Assembly: GCA_019918135.1 (NCBI GenBank)
Contig: WBZZ01005630.1
Span: 118,501-182,500, forward strand
Origin: Paulinella micropora
Taxonomy: Eukaryota > Cercozoa > Imbricatea > Euglyphida > Paulinellidae
Length of the DNA: 64,000 bases
Direction: 5' to 3'
Below the pieces are notes generated by a model. It did not search any database, had not been told where the DNA came from, and worked only from the letters and a program-made list of their open reading frames with translations. The position numbers and the translations under genes were made by a program. Position 1 is the stretch's first letter, and every line of letters starts with the position of its first letter. Shown piece by piece: positions 21,301-31,468 of the stretch.

Positions 21301-23171
21301 GAATCAGAATCATAGTCATAAGAATCAGAATCATAGTCATAAGAATCAGAATCATAGTCATAAGAATCAGAATCATAGTCATAAGAATCAGAATCATAGT
21401 CATAAGAATCAGAATCATAGTCATAAGAATCAGAATCATAGTCATAAGAATCAGAATCATAGTCATAAGAATCAGAATCATAGTCATAAGAATCAGAATC
21501 ATAGTCATAAGAATCAGAATCATAGTCATAAGAATCAGAATCATAGTCATAAGAATCAGAATCATAGTCATAAGAATCAGAATCATAGTCATAAGAATAG
21601 TCATAACAGTAATAATGAAATATCAAGTACGGTATGAAAATACTTACCATGGTGATGCATTCGTTGATGGGAACGACTGCCTGGTTCTGGTTCACATCCA
21701 GGTCAGGCTGAGACGATGACCGGTTATCTTTCTACACACAAGCAAGGTAGATGGATAGGTAGGTCGGTGGGCGAGTAGGTAAGAACATTGTCAAGTAGGC
21801 AAGGGTGTTGAAAATTCAGGGAATACTTGACCCCCCATTGTAACAATAGGGTCAAACGAGTGTATCAAAACAAAAGGGCTTGAAATAGAAAGGGAGCGAC
21901 CATCGCAAAGAGAGGGTTGTGTCTCTCCTTGAACATCAAATATTCGACTTTGAAGACCTTGACCACAGCGGCCGTGATCAGCCTACACAAAATGCAATAC
22001 CGTTCAAGATTGAAGGACACGGTACAAAGCAACGACAAATGGTGAGCATGGCAACGCGCGCGTTGAGACAGACCAGGACGCATCGCAGATGCCTGTGTAC
22101 TCGGTCCCCAGTTGTGCCCACATCAACCATCTCAGACCTGAGCAAGAAACAAAAACCAACAAAAGTGCACATGTGTGCAAAAGGGGAATCTTGCGAATAA
22201 ACTCATTCAAAAGACTAGATATATTCAAAATACAAAATGAAACCTGGCAGGCAGTTGAACTGTATGGGGTAGTCAGCGGCTAGGATCTCGAACAGCGTCT
22301 GTGCAATGATCAAGGTGGTCAAGGCACCCACGAAGCCAGTGTCGATGAAGATGATCATGATCTGCACACCATACATTCACACGTTGGACCATAAACTGGA
22401 GCATGGTAGAGAGTGGCGTGTGAAGGGTACCCATTCGGGAACCATGCCATCGTGCAGTCCAGGGAACGTGGTGACTTGTGAGGTGAGGAAGGCGAAGAAA
22501 GTCAAGAACAGCTGGCGACCACAGATGAAACGTTTCACGCCCTAAAGCATGCCACAGAAAGAATGAGTGATCTGTATAACCACCTGTGGAAGACCTTCTT
22601 CAAGGCAAGAACGTCATCCATGACTCTGCATCCTTGTTTGTAATTCTGGTTATATGGCCTGTAGTCGAGGTTCTCCAACGTGCAGATGGAAACCTGAAGG
22701 GAAAATAGCAAGTGCAAATACGACAGTAAAGAAAATTTCGTGAGAAGCAGCAGTCAGAAGCTGCAGCGATATCGATTGCAAGTCCTGCAGACCTGCATTC
22801 CCTCACAGTAGCCGATGATAAGCCAGCAGAAGAACAGTATGAAGAAGCAGACTGGAATTGGAACGCCCGCTTCAGTCAAGGCGGCAGCGCCAGTAGCAAG
22901 CCCCATAACAATGATCCAGAGGAGAAAACAGAGGATGCCCAGGGACATTACTTCTCTGCACACGTGACAGGCAAAGTATGGGTTGCGTAGAGATGATCCA
23001 ACACAACAGAAACACGAAAGAAACATAGCAAAGCAAAGCTTACTTGACTCCCTTTTCAACGCTGGGAGGCGGGCACACTCTGCCCATGTGGTCATGAACT
23101 TCTTCGTGGGGATCCATTGCTTACAATTTTGCTTAGTCTTGTTTGAGTATCCCCGGAGTACCTCACCACCA
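17964..23171 (-). CDS. SIT-B: silicon transporter-like protein, 5-TM (SITL), multi-exon
   Basis: Exons on the - strand with continuous phase: 23171-23044, 22953-22793, 22693-22595, 22541-22431, 22361-22244, 22137-22026, 21982-21901, 21731-21648, 18904-18869, 18782-18670, 18540-18432, 18336-18235 and, tentatively, 18089-17964. All have GT..AG borders. About 460 residues are covered. TM1 is [22 protein letters not shown]2 is [19 protein letters not shown] with the EGxQ signature. [17 protein letters not shown] holds the GRQ signature and TM3, [20 protein letters not shown] is TM4, and TM5 runs through [20 protein letters not shown] long hydrophilic C-terminus follows. One EGxQ-GRQ pair and five TMs equal half a canonical 10-TM SIT, as in SITLs. 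By family knowledge these move silicic acid, usually with Na+; the substrate here is inferred. The start codon and first exon were not found. The last exon is uncertain. Confidence 0.8.
18341..18371 (+). repeat. A31/T31 homopolymer forming a SIT-B polypyrimidine tract
   Basis: About 31 A on the + strand, i.e. a T-run on the SIT-B sense strand immediately before the ACAG acceptor of the exon starting at 18336. It acts by position as an exaggerated polypyrimidine tract. Confidence 0.8.
18908..21602. repeat. 2.7-kb compound microsatellite in a SIT-B intron
   Basis: Blocks of related units fill the intron between exons 21731-21648 and 18904-18869. From the left they are AAGTATAAGAATCATCAG, AAGAATCAGAATCATCAG, a form with doubled ATC, AGAATCAGAATCATAAG(A/AA), AGAATCATA and AATCATAGTCATAAG. 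On the sense strand this is GATTCT/TAT-rich and contains no AG-poor gap that would suggest another exon. Long open frames through it (poly-MILILIL or poly-YDSDS) are artefacts of the repeat. Confidence 0.9.
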
Positions 23172-24040
23172 CTGTAATGAGAGTTTTGTGAGTGTCTTTT
23201 CAGCGCTCCCAAAATTTCGACCAACCCCAAAAAGTCAATGGTTGGAAAAGTCTGCCTCCTATTTCAAACATTCAAAAAAACAAAAAGAAAAGCCCAAAAA
23301 TTCAAATGAGACAGGTGAAGAGTGCCACTCTTCCCACTTATGCCTGATTCTTCAGGCTGTGGCCGGCCAAAAACAATCCTATTTCAAACATTCAAAAAAA
23401 CAAAAAGAAAAGCCCAAAAATTCGAATGAGACAGGTGAAGAGTGCCACTCTGACCACTTATGCCTGATTCTTCAGGCTGTGGCCGGCCAAAAACAATGAG
23501 GTCAGCCAAAAAAAATTTGAAAACAAGAATTGGGTTGGTGCAAAGGTGGCGGTCGAAAGGGTGGGTTTCTGGGGTTCGTGTTGAACAGGGGTTGAAGTCC
23601 CAGAACACTACAGTTGGTAGAACATCCAAGACCACAAGCACACAAGGTGAGTTTATTCCCTAAGTGAGGATTTTTCTTTACGCAAACGCAGCCTGTGAGC
23701 AAGCCACTTTAAACGCAAACACGTTCTGAGTTCTCACCATCAATTCACACCTCCATCCCAAACACGTCAAACACGTTCTGAGTTCCCACCAGCAATGCAC
23801 ACCTCCATCCCAAAGAGGCAGAGCACACAAGACGGCACATTACATGCTCGCCTAAAGCCTTGCATCTGGTGTGAGCAGATGTCTGAAGCTGCTGGTGATG
23901 TCAAATTCCTCACTAACATTTGTGGAGAGCTCACTCCGTTTCGGTTTGCTCGGTCAGGACCTCATTTCCTTCCTGATTTCTAGCACTTGCAGGCGGTAGA
24001 CTGGCTGTGTGCAAGGTGCACAACATTTTGCCTCTTGTAG
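23172..24040. promoter_or_regulatory. Shared spacer between divergent SITL genes
   Basis: 869 bp between the outermost confirmed exons of SIT-B (-) and SIT-A (+). It must hold the missing first exons of both and a bidirectional or paired promoter. A strong donor-like AAG|GTGAGT at 23646-23652 on + could end a SIT-A first exon. The two-copy 120-bp repeat lies inside. No TATA box or other core element is convincing by eye. Confidence 0.4.
23257..23496 (+). repeat. Perfect-length tandem duplication, 2 x 120 bp
   Basis: Units 23257-23376 and 23377-23496 start TCCTATTTCAAACATTC and end GGCCGGCCAAAAACAA. They differ at only a few positions (e.g. TTCAAATGAG versus TTCGAATGAG, TCTTCCCACT versus TCTGACCACT), implying a recent duplication in the SITL intergenic spacer. 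Confidence 0.95.
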
Positions 24041-24204
24041 GTACATCTTCTCAACGGGAGTCTTTTGTGCAAGCTGCGCAGTCATCTTCTACGGTATTGG
24101 GAAAGGGTTGGCACTGCTGCCTGGCCCTGTCGTGGCCCACTTCATCATCCTATTCGTTGCCTTGACTTTGCTGGGGTATCTCGAAGGCCTGCAGGTACTT
24201 TCAT

Positions 24205-24293
<89 letters not shown>

Positions 24294-27200
24294 ACACACA
24301 CACACAACTTTCGTTCGCCGAGAAACACTCCTGTTTCGCTGCAGGTTGCGGTGTTGGCGCTGCAGAACCTGGAGTACAATGCTGTTCGCGAGAAATACCC
24401 AAGCGGTCTGTCATAACTTATACTTCATTCACTACAAGTTTCATGTTTATGCAGATACACACGCAAAAGAAAAATGTGTAAACACAAATGTGTGTGACTT
24501 TTTAAACGTGGCTTTTTAAACGTGGTAGCCAGCACTTCCTGTGTGCCTACCTGCTAGGTTGCAAGCTTATGGACAAGGCGATCCAGCCTGAAGTCATCAA
24601 GAAATTCCTGACGGGCCGTCAGTTCATGACCGTAAGATATCCATCACATCTATTCATCATAGCCAACGATGCATCACATGTATCTTGTTCATTTGTCCCC
24701 CCCCCCCCTCCCCCTTTTATTATTTCTTGGTCACTTACTGTTGCGTGTTAGGTGTTCATTGTTTTCTTGATCGCACAGCTCACTACCTTCCCGGATTTCC
24801 CCCAGGGCCCGCTTCCCAATTGGCTGTTCATCCTCGTCATCCAGACTGGTCAGAGAGGAGAGAATCAGCAACAGAGGCAGTAATATGCGATCCGGCCCAC
24901 CAAAGTAAAAGACCGAGAGAAAATAAGAACGAGATAGAAGAATGAGCAAGATAGACGAAAAGAACAAGTTAGACACAGATAAACAAAAGGCATGACAGAT
25001 ATAACATAGACACCAAACACAAAGCAGTGTAAGGCAAGGGGGGACAGTACCACGTAGCAAAGGAAGAGGAAAATGATTTGTTTAGGTTTGGCCGGCGCCT
25101 TGTTTATCCTCTTGCTGGGCCAGCTGCTGACTCGTATCACGGGCTCTGTCTACCCCATGCAGTTCTGCAACCTGCCGGGTGCCCGCGCCGTGTTCTGGGC
25201 GTGCTTGGGCTTGGAGTTTCTGGGTATCACTGAGGCATCTTGGCTCTTCGCTGGTTCAATTCGGTACGGCCTATCGCCTCTAATGCCTAACTGTCCCTTT
25301 TACTGCCTTTGTCGCCTTAATGCCCATCTGGATCACCATTGCCTTTCTCTCATTCACATAGTATTGCCATGAACTGCCTCACTATTGCCTTTGTCATCAT
25401 AGGTGGATGCTTGGTCTGAAGATTCTCAAGTTCAGCCAGCGCAAGAAGGAAGAGCCCGTCTCCATGGTCCTTGCACAAACCAAACGTACACTTGTTTCGT
25501 TTCCAACCTCCGCCTGTAGAAAAAACTTTTCTTTTTTTTCAAGGCCGAGGATGGAAACGAAAAACAAAATAGTTAAAAATTGTAAAGCGGTGAATTAGAT
25601 TATCCCCCCTAACCCCCCCCCCCCCCCCCAAAAAAAAACTTTTGTTTTTGCTGTGTGTGTGTGCAGGACAACCTGCGCGAGGTGGACGCGTCGCCGGCTG
25701 GTGTGTACAACCACCTGGCACCGGATAACTCGGTAGACTATCTTTTCGTATCTCTTATCTTGCTCTTATGTACAACCACCTTGCACAAGATTACATGGTA
25801 TCTGGTCTTTATCTTATCAGTGTTTCAGATTTTCAGGGAGCGACATGGTTCACGAAGGAATCATTTACATGGCATGCATACGCATACGTTCATACAGACA
25901 TGCATGCATACATACCTTCCTAGGACTACCGCAGCGTCGACTGGAACACCATCTTCGAGCAGGCACAGAAGAGCGGTCAGCATAACAGCAAGTACAACGG
26001 CGTAATCTCGCAGCTCAATGGGTAACGTTACATCGCTCACAACTTTTTTTTTCAATTTTTTTAATTTTATTTTCTATTTATTTATTTATTATTATTATTA
26101 TTGTGGCACCGCGATAGCCCAGTGGTTAAGGTCGACCATCTGGGACCTGTCGCCAGTTCGATTCCCGTCGGTGCCAGTATTTTCAGAGGATATTTTCTTT
26201 GAAATGGGACCTGTCGCAGTTCGATTCCCGTCGGTGCCAGTATTTTCAAAGGATATTTTCTTTGAAAGTATTGGTCTGTCTGGAAGGCTTGGAGCTGCCT
26301 TGCGGGGGTGTCATTAGAGCCTATCGTCAAATCTTCGTACTCCCCTCACGGGTGAGACGATGGAGGCACATGTGCAGAAATGCATTCGCCATTGACTGAG
26401 AAGCACTATTATTATTATAATTATATTATTATCAATATTAATTTGTGGTCAACTGAGCGTGTGTGACACGAAATTACATCTTGTCAACGTGAAGTCAGCA
26501 TGTGCATGCACTGTGTCTGCAGCTTCCCTAACGCTGAAGCGCTGTCCAAGGTGTTCCTGGAGCAAGGCAAACCCCTTCCGCGCTTCCTGCTCCCGGTCAG
26601 TCCAGCTATCTATCTGTTTATCTATCTGTTTGTCTATCTATCTATTATCTCATCAGTTGATCTCATCACTTACTCCACGGAGTGAACCAAGGCCATTTGA
26701 CTCCCTTGGGCTTGGTTTTTTTGAAATGGGTGCCATCTGTCGACAGACAGAATTAGGGGATGGTGTGGGTGTGCTGGGGCCCGTGGTGGGGTGCGTTATG
26801 TGTGCCTAGCCATACGCCCATAAGTCACATGCCGAAATAGCGACCGGAAGCACAATCCTGTTCCCTCAGGGTGCCCTTTCTCGCTTGTTGAGCCCGGAAT
26901 CAAACCCGCAGTGCTCTGTCGGTTTATACTAGACTGTCGAACAGTCTCGAAACTCCATCTGCTTACTGGGCCCTCTGTAATGGAGGTGGGAGCTCGTTCT
27001 GCAAGGGGCGCTTATGGAACGAGCCCTGGCCCCGCCTGGTACTAGGGAGCTTTGTTATCGCCTGTATCAGTCCCTTCCGTGCAAACATCACGGCTTAGCT
27101 GGGCATCGGGTTAATACTTTACCCGCAGACTTCCTCGGTTGACGAAATCGGAAGCTCCTTTTTTCTGACAGTCGATATCTAATCTATCTATCTATATCTC

Positions 27201-29285
27201 TATCTATCTTCCATCTACTATCTATATCTATCTAACTAGTCTATCTATCTAACTAAACTATCTAACTAATCTATCTATCTATCTATCTAACTAATCTATC
27301 TATCTAACTAATCTATCTAATCTAACTAATCTATCTAATCTAACTATCTAACTAATCTATCTATCTAACTAATCTATCTATCTAACTAATCTATCTATCT
27401 AACTAATCTATCTATCTAACTAATCTATCTATCTAACTAATCTATCTATCTAACTAATCTATCTAATCTAACTAATCTATCTAATCTAACTAATCTATCT
27501 AATCGTATCTCTAATCTAATCGTATCTCTAATCTAATCGTATCTCTAATCTAATCGTATCTCTAATCTTATCGTATCTCTAATCTTATCGTATCTCTAAT
27601 CTTATCGTATCTCTAATCTTATCGTATCTCTAATCTTATCGTATCTCTAATCTTATCGTATCTCTAATCTTGTCTTGTCTCTGATCTTGTCTTGTCTCTG
27701 ATCTTGTCTTGTCTCTGATCTTGTCTTGTCTTATCTTGTCTTATCTTGTCTTTATCTTGTCTTCTTGTCTTCTTGTCTTTATCTTGTCTTCTTGTCTTTA
27801 TCCTGTCTTCTTGTCTTATCTCTAATCTTATCTTGTCTTATCTTATCTCTAATCTTATGTTGTCTTCTTGTCTTGTCTTCTTGTCTTATCTTATTTCTAA
27901 TCTTATCTTGTCTTCTTGTCTTATCTTATCTCTAATCTTATCTTGTCTTCTTGTCTTATCGTATCTCTAATCTTATCTTGTCTTGTCTTATCGTATCTCT
28001 AATCTTATCTTGTCTTGTCTTATCGTATCTCTAATCTTATCTTGTCTTATCTTATCTCTAGTCTTCTTGTCTTATCTTATCTCTAGTCTTCTTGTCTTAT
28101 CTTATCTCTAATCTTATCTTGTCTTCTTGTCTTATCTTGTCTTTATCTTGTCTTCTTGTCTTTATCTTGTCTTGTCTTTATCCTGTCTTCCTTGTCTTAT
28201 CTCTAATCTTATCTTGTCTTCTTGTCTTATCTTATCTCTAATCTTATCTTGTCTTATCTTATCTCTAATCTTATCTTGTCTTATCTTATCTCTAATCTTA
28301 TCTTGTCTTGTCTTATCTTGTCTTCTTGTCTTATCTTATCTCTAATCTTATCTTATCTCTAATCTTATCTTGTCTTCTTGTCTTATCTTATCTCTAATCT
28401 TATCTTGTCTTCTTGTCTTATCGTATCTCTAATCTTATCTTGTCTTGTCTTATCGTATCTCTAATCTTATCTTGTCTTCTTGTCTTATCTTATCTCTAAT
28501 CTTATCTTGTCTTCTTGTCTTATCTTATCTCTAATCTTATCTTGTCTTGTCTTATCGTATCTCTAATCTTATCTTGTCTTCTTGTCTTATCTTATCTCTA
28601 GTCTTCTTGTCTTATCTTATCTCTAGTCTTCTTGTCTTATCTTATCTCTAATCTTATCTTGTCTTATCTTATCTCTAATCTTATCTTGTCTTCTTGTCTT
28701 ATCTTATCTCTAATCTTATCTTGTCTTCTTGTCTTATCTTATCTCTAATCTTATCTTGTCTTCTTGTCTTATCTTATCTCTAATCTTATCTCTAATCTTA
28801 TCTCTAATCTTATCTTGTCTTCTTGTCTTGTCTATCATCTTGTCTATCATCTTGTCTTCTTGTCTTGTCTATCATCTTGTCTTCTTGTCTTGTCTATCAT
28901 CTTGTCTTCTTGTCTTGTCTATCATCTTGTCTTCTTGTCTTGTCTATCATCTTGTCTTCTTGTCTTGTCTATCATCTTGTCTTCTTGTCTTGTCTATCAT
29001 CTTGTCTTCTTGTCTTGTCTATCATCTTGTCTTCTTGTCTTGTCTATCATCTTGTCTTCTTGTCTCATCTATCATCTTGTCTTCTTGTCTCATCTTATCT
29101 TCTTGTCTATCATCTTATCTTGTCTATCTATCTAATCTCTATTCTCTATCCATTCTTCTTTGTAGGAGTCCCACCCAATGCACGTTCCTCCCTACCTGGC
29201 GCTGGCCCAAATGGTGCGCCCCAGCGGCAAACTCGCCGCGGACAAGGTAATCACAACCATGAAAGCAAGAAAAAATTTGTCATAG
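24041..29285 (+). CDS. SIT-A: silicon transporter-like protein, 5-TM (SITL), multi-exon
   Basis: Exons with continuous phase and GT..AG borders: 24041-24194, 24345-24405, 24558-24631, 24752-24848, 25086-25263, 25403-25466, 25667-25732, 25924-26021, 26523-26595, 29166-29285 (stop TAG 29283-29285). About 327 residues are covered. TM1 is TGVFCASCAVIFYGIG. TM2 (VAHFIILFVALTLLGYLEGL) ends in the EGLQ signature. The GRQ signature (KKFLTGRQFMT) opens TM3 (VFIVFLIAQLTTF). TM4 is WLFILVIQTGLAGALFILLL, and TM5 spans VFWACLGLEFLGITEASWLF. A hydrophilic tail contains PRFLLPESHP, matching [10 protein letters not shown] in SIT-B. The exon carrying the protein start lies upstream of 24041 and was not identified. 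The last exon could instead be spliced at a GTAATC donor (29247). The inferred role is silicic-acid transport at the plasma or a vesicle membrane. Confidence 0.82.
24209..24290 (+). repeat. (CT)n microsatellite in first mapped SIT-A intron
   Basis: About 41 uninterrupted CT units directly downstream of the donor after the EGLQ exon. It is all pyrimidine on the sense strand. Confidence 0.98.
25602..25638 (+). repeat. C-run/A-run in a SIT-A intron
   Basis: CCCCCCTAACCCCC... followed by A9, upstream of the acceptor at 25666. A similar C-run with one T lies at 24698-24714 in an earlier intron. Confidence 0.8.
26105..26176 (+). tRNA. tRNA-like sequence (SINE head or tRNA pseudogene)
   Basis: A perfect 7-bp acceptor-type stem is visible (GGCACCG at 26105-26111 with CGGTGCC at 26169-26175). 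There is an A box, TAGCCCAGTGG (26115-26125), and a B box, AGTTCGATTCC (26155-26165). Linker lengths do not fit a clean D-arm and anticodon arm, and the anticodon cannot be assigned. It sits in a SIT-A intron, and its 3' half is repeated directly downstream, so it is more likely the RNA polymerase III promoter head of a SINE than a working tRNA. Confidence 0.5.
26105..26420 (+). mobile_element. tRNA-derived SINE-like insertion in SIT-A intron
   Basis: The tRNA-like head is followed by a tandem copy of its 3' half: TGGGACCTGTCG(C)CAGTTCG...GGATATTTTCTTTGAAA at 26141-26204 and ~26205-26268. A ~130-bp unique body follows, then an ATT-rich tail (26407-26430). The insertion lies after an ATT-rich tract (26085-26101). 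Family members elsewhere were not seen in this window, so mobility is inferred from architecture only. Confidence 0.45.
26690..27177 (+). other. Unique intronic sequence of SIT-A, no gene seen
   Basis: About 490 bp of mixed-composition sequence between the exon ending 26595 and the long microsatellite. It contains short inverted segments (e.g. AACCAAGGC near 26694 and GGCTTGGTT near 26709) and a weak B-box-like GTTTGATTCC on the - strand near 26895. It may be a decayed repeat. Confidence 0.35.
27178..29150 (+). repeat. 2-kb pyrimidine-rich compound microsatellite in a SIT-A intron
   Basis: Successive blocks fill the intron 26596-29165: TCTATCTAAC, TAATCTAATCGTATCTC, CTTATCGTATCTCTAAT, TTGTCTTGTCTCTGATC, CTTATCTTGTCTTCTTGTCTTATC and CTTGTCTATCATCTTGTCTT. 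Nearly all bases on the sense strand are pyrimidine plus A. Open frames across it (poly-SCLILS type) are repeat artefacts. SIT-B has no intron at the equivalent protein position (PRFLLP|E.HP). Confidence 0.9.
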
Positions 29286-30731
29286 TTATCATGGCTGTTA
29301 TCTATTTACGTAAAATTTCTCGTAACATTTTACCTGTTGTATCGTGAAAGAACGCACACATTAGATCAACTGCCATAGTACGCAAATTCATTCTATGTAT
29401 CTATTTACTTAGTCGGATCCCAGCTGGAGACAGGCCTCTCCCCAAGGGCAGGCCTTCGAGTTCTAAACTGCGATTCGCAGACATCGTAAGCATGCATGCT
29501 TACATACATCGAGTATTAATCTACAAATGTCATGCATACACCTACCTATATCCATATCACAACACGCATAAATACAAAGCTCAATTATTTCCAAGCTCCA
29601 TTTTTACGACCTATGGCTTGAAATCAGGTGAATCGCAGTTGTCCTCGTGAAGTTGGCTCTTGAAAAGATCAGGGCGACACATGACTGTATAGCGCCAGAG
29701 TGTGCAATAGCTTTGCATGACTCAATCGAAACATCGACGCAGCTTCTCTACCAGTAGTATTATTACCCAACAGTAATCATCGCCAGGTTTTTGAATTAAA
29801 ACTTGGGATTTCAATGTCAGTAAAAATATCAATGATAAATATGTTGTGCAACTCAATGAGATCATAATTTACAACTTGAATGAGGCCTTAAGTGTGACCA
29901 ACTTCTTGCAGAGTCAACCGATCTAAACTGTCATTCTAGTTGAAGTTAATATATTATATTAATAAGTAATCAAAGATTATTAATAATTTCTAGGAGTGGA
30001 TTCTGTAAGAACAATTTTAAGTTAGGACAGGGCCGCTAAACGTCACAATCGTCCGGAGGAGCCGCGATTAGTTTAAGCTGCTTAGGTGACCGGGCATTAC
30101 AGGTATATGTTAATACTAATTGTATTAATATTTCTCCCACTTTTAAAATTTTTTTACTGTGACGCAATTTTAATAACTTTTTTCATAATATTAATAATAT
30201 CAAGTATTGTAACATGTCATCTACTCACTCCGCCTTACGTAATTGAAGGTCATTGCAAGGATAGTTAGCCGCGGGTGACAACGGAGATGACTATGACCGC
30301 TATTGTATTGATGTCATCTATTAATAATAATGTCAACTGCACATGCAAGTGAAGTGGCAAACTCAGTAATTGAAAGCAAGTTGAGTTATTAATTAAAGGT
30401 TAGATTTCAGATTAGCAGCTAGATTTCAGATTATGATATTAATAGTGAACGATCAGAGCCTCCGCTTGAATTAAATTTAAATAATCTTGATTCCGCAGCA
30501 GATTAATTTATAAGTTCATATTAATATTAATTTCTATAAAGTAACAGTATTCAAGTTAATATATATTAATAGCTGAATATCAGTCAGCAGCAATTACATT
30601 GAAAACTTGATCTACATCATTATTAACATTGAAACTAAAGTTGTGACATTTTTTCTCTCTAGAAATTTTGTCTTTGACAATGATTATTATACTCTGATCC
30701 TTGTTATCAAAAGACATTATGTACTCTTCGG
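29286..30731. other. AT-rich intergenic DNA, no gene seen
   Basis: About 1.45 kb between the end of SIT-A and G2, with many TTAATATTAA-type palindromic motifs. No ORF or RNA gene is supported. Confidence 0.6.
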
Positions 30732-30736
30732 ACATT

Positions 30737-31444
30737 TGTAAGTCTTGACTCAGTGACCCTCCTGTGAGTAAATCACCAACCAGCATTCAAATGAATACAC
30801 ACCGTGACCGTGACTGCTGTCATTTGATCTCAAATTACTTCCTAGAACAGTGAAGGTACCAAAAGACGCTGTGATGGTCAATTCCAGTTTATTTAGTACA
30901 CTTGCTTGATATACTACTTGTCCCTTGCGAAACAATGCAAATTCTGAGAACTAACCTGAAAAGTTATTTAAGTGCTACACGTGTTGTGTAGCAGTTGGAG
31001 TTGTTCAAGTTAGTCTGAGAAAAATAAAGGAAAATATGTTAAGCCTGCATTACCACTTTAATTAACCTACGAGTCTGACTTGTTTTATCATTTTACTTGG
31101 GGTGTTGACTGGAAACCGGAAAACAGTGTCCAAGGAAATAAAATATGACTGGAGACAGGAAAAAGCAGTCAAAGCAATAAAAGTTTCAGATATAGTGAAA
31201 AAATGCAATAGTCAAGTTTTTTCTAAAAAGCTAGCTGTTAAAGCCCCGGAAATAAATTGATCTGTTAACTGCATTTGAAAACGTAACAACTACAACTGTT
31301 ATTATGACATTTGATAAATAAACGGAGAAATAAAGTAACAAAACTAAAAATAGAATTATAACTTGTGACTTGAAGTAAAAACTTAAATAAATTTTAACGC
31401 AATGTGATATTAATGTTTCGGTCCGGTACGGTAGTCATTCCGAT
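30737..31444 (-). repeat. G2 3' LTR
   Basis: 708 bp, TGTAAGTCTTG...CATTCCGAT on +. It shares long blocks with 54100-54760 (AATTCCAGTTTATTTAGTAC, GGGGTGTTGACTGGAAACCG, GATATTAATGTTTCGG). The left edge abuts the target duplication ACATT. Confidence 0.88.
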
Positions 31445-31468
31445 AACTCCCCCCCCCCTCCCCTCAGA
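31445..31468 (-). promoter_or_regulatory. G2 polypurine tract
   Basis: On the - strand, GAGGGGAGGGGGGGGGGAG lies directly upstream of the 3' LTR, the expected position for plus-strand DNA priming. Confidence 0.75.

Noticed and set aside
18908-21602. Regular repeats resembling a CRISPR array
   Set aside because: No unique spacers; it is a continuous compound microsatellite in a eukaryotic intron.
18845-21695. Long open frames (up to 419 aa; YDSDS, MILILIL or NQNHK repeats) on both strands
   Set aside because: They are translations of an intronic microsatellite whose unit length is a multiple of three. Flanking splice sites place them inside a SIT-B intron.
26870-26960. Second tRNA-like element on the - strand (GGGTTTGATTCC)
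   Set aside because: A B-box-like word is present but no A box or acceptor stem could be paired.
17964-29285. One 10-TM SIT gene spanning both halves
   Set aside because: The halves are on opposite strands and both read from the centre outward, so a single collinear transcript is impossible without rearrangement.
27726-29347. Leu/Ser/Cys-rich ORFs suggesting a membrane protein
   Set aside because: Translation of the CTTGTCTTATC microsatellite. Only the last ~40 codons (29166-29285) are exon sequence of SIT-A.
30580-30786. Small - strand ORF reading out of the G2 3' LTR
   Set aside because: Begins in the LTR and ends in flanking DNA; no counterpart at the other LTR and no domain.
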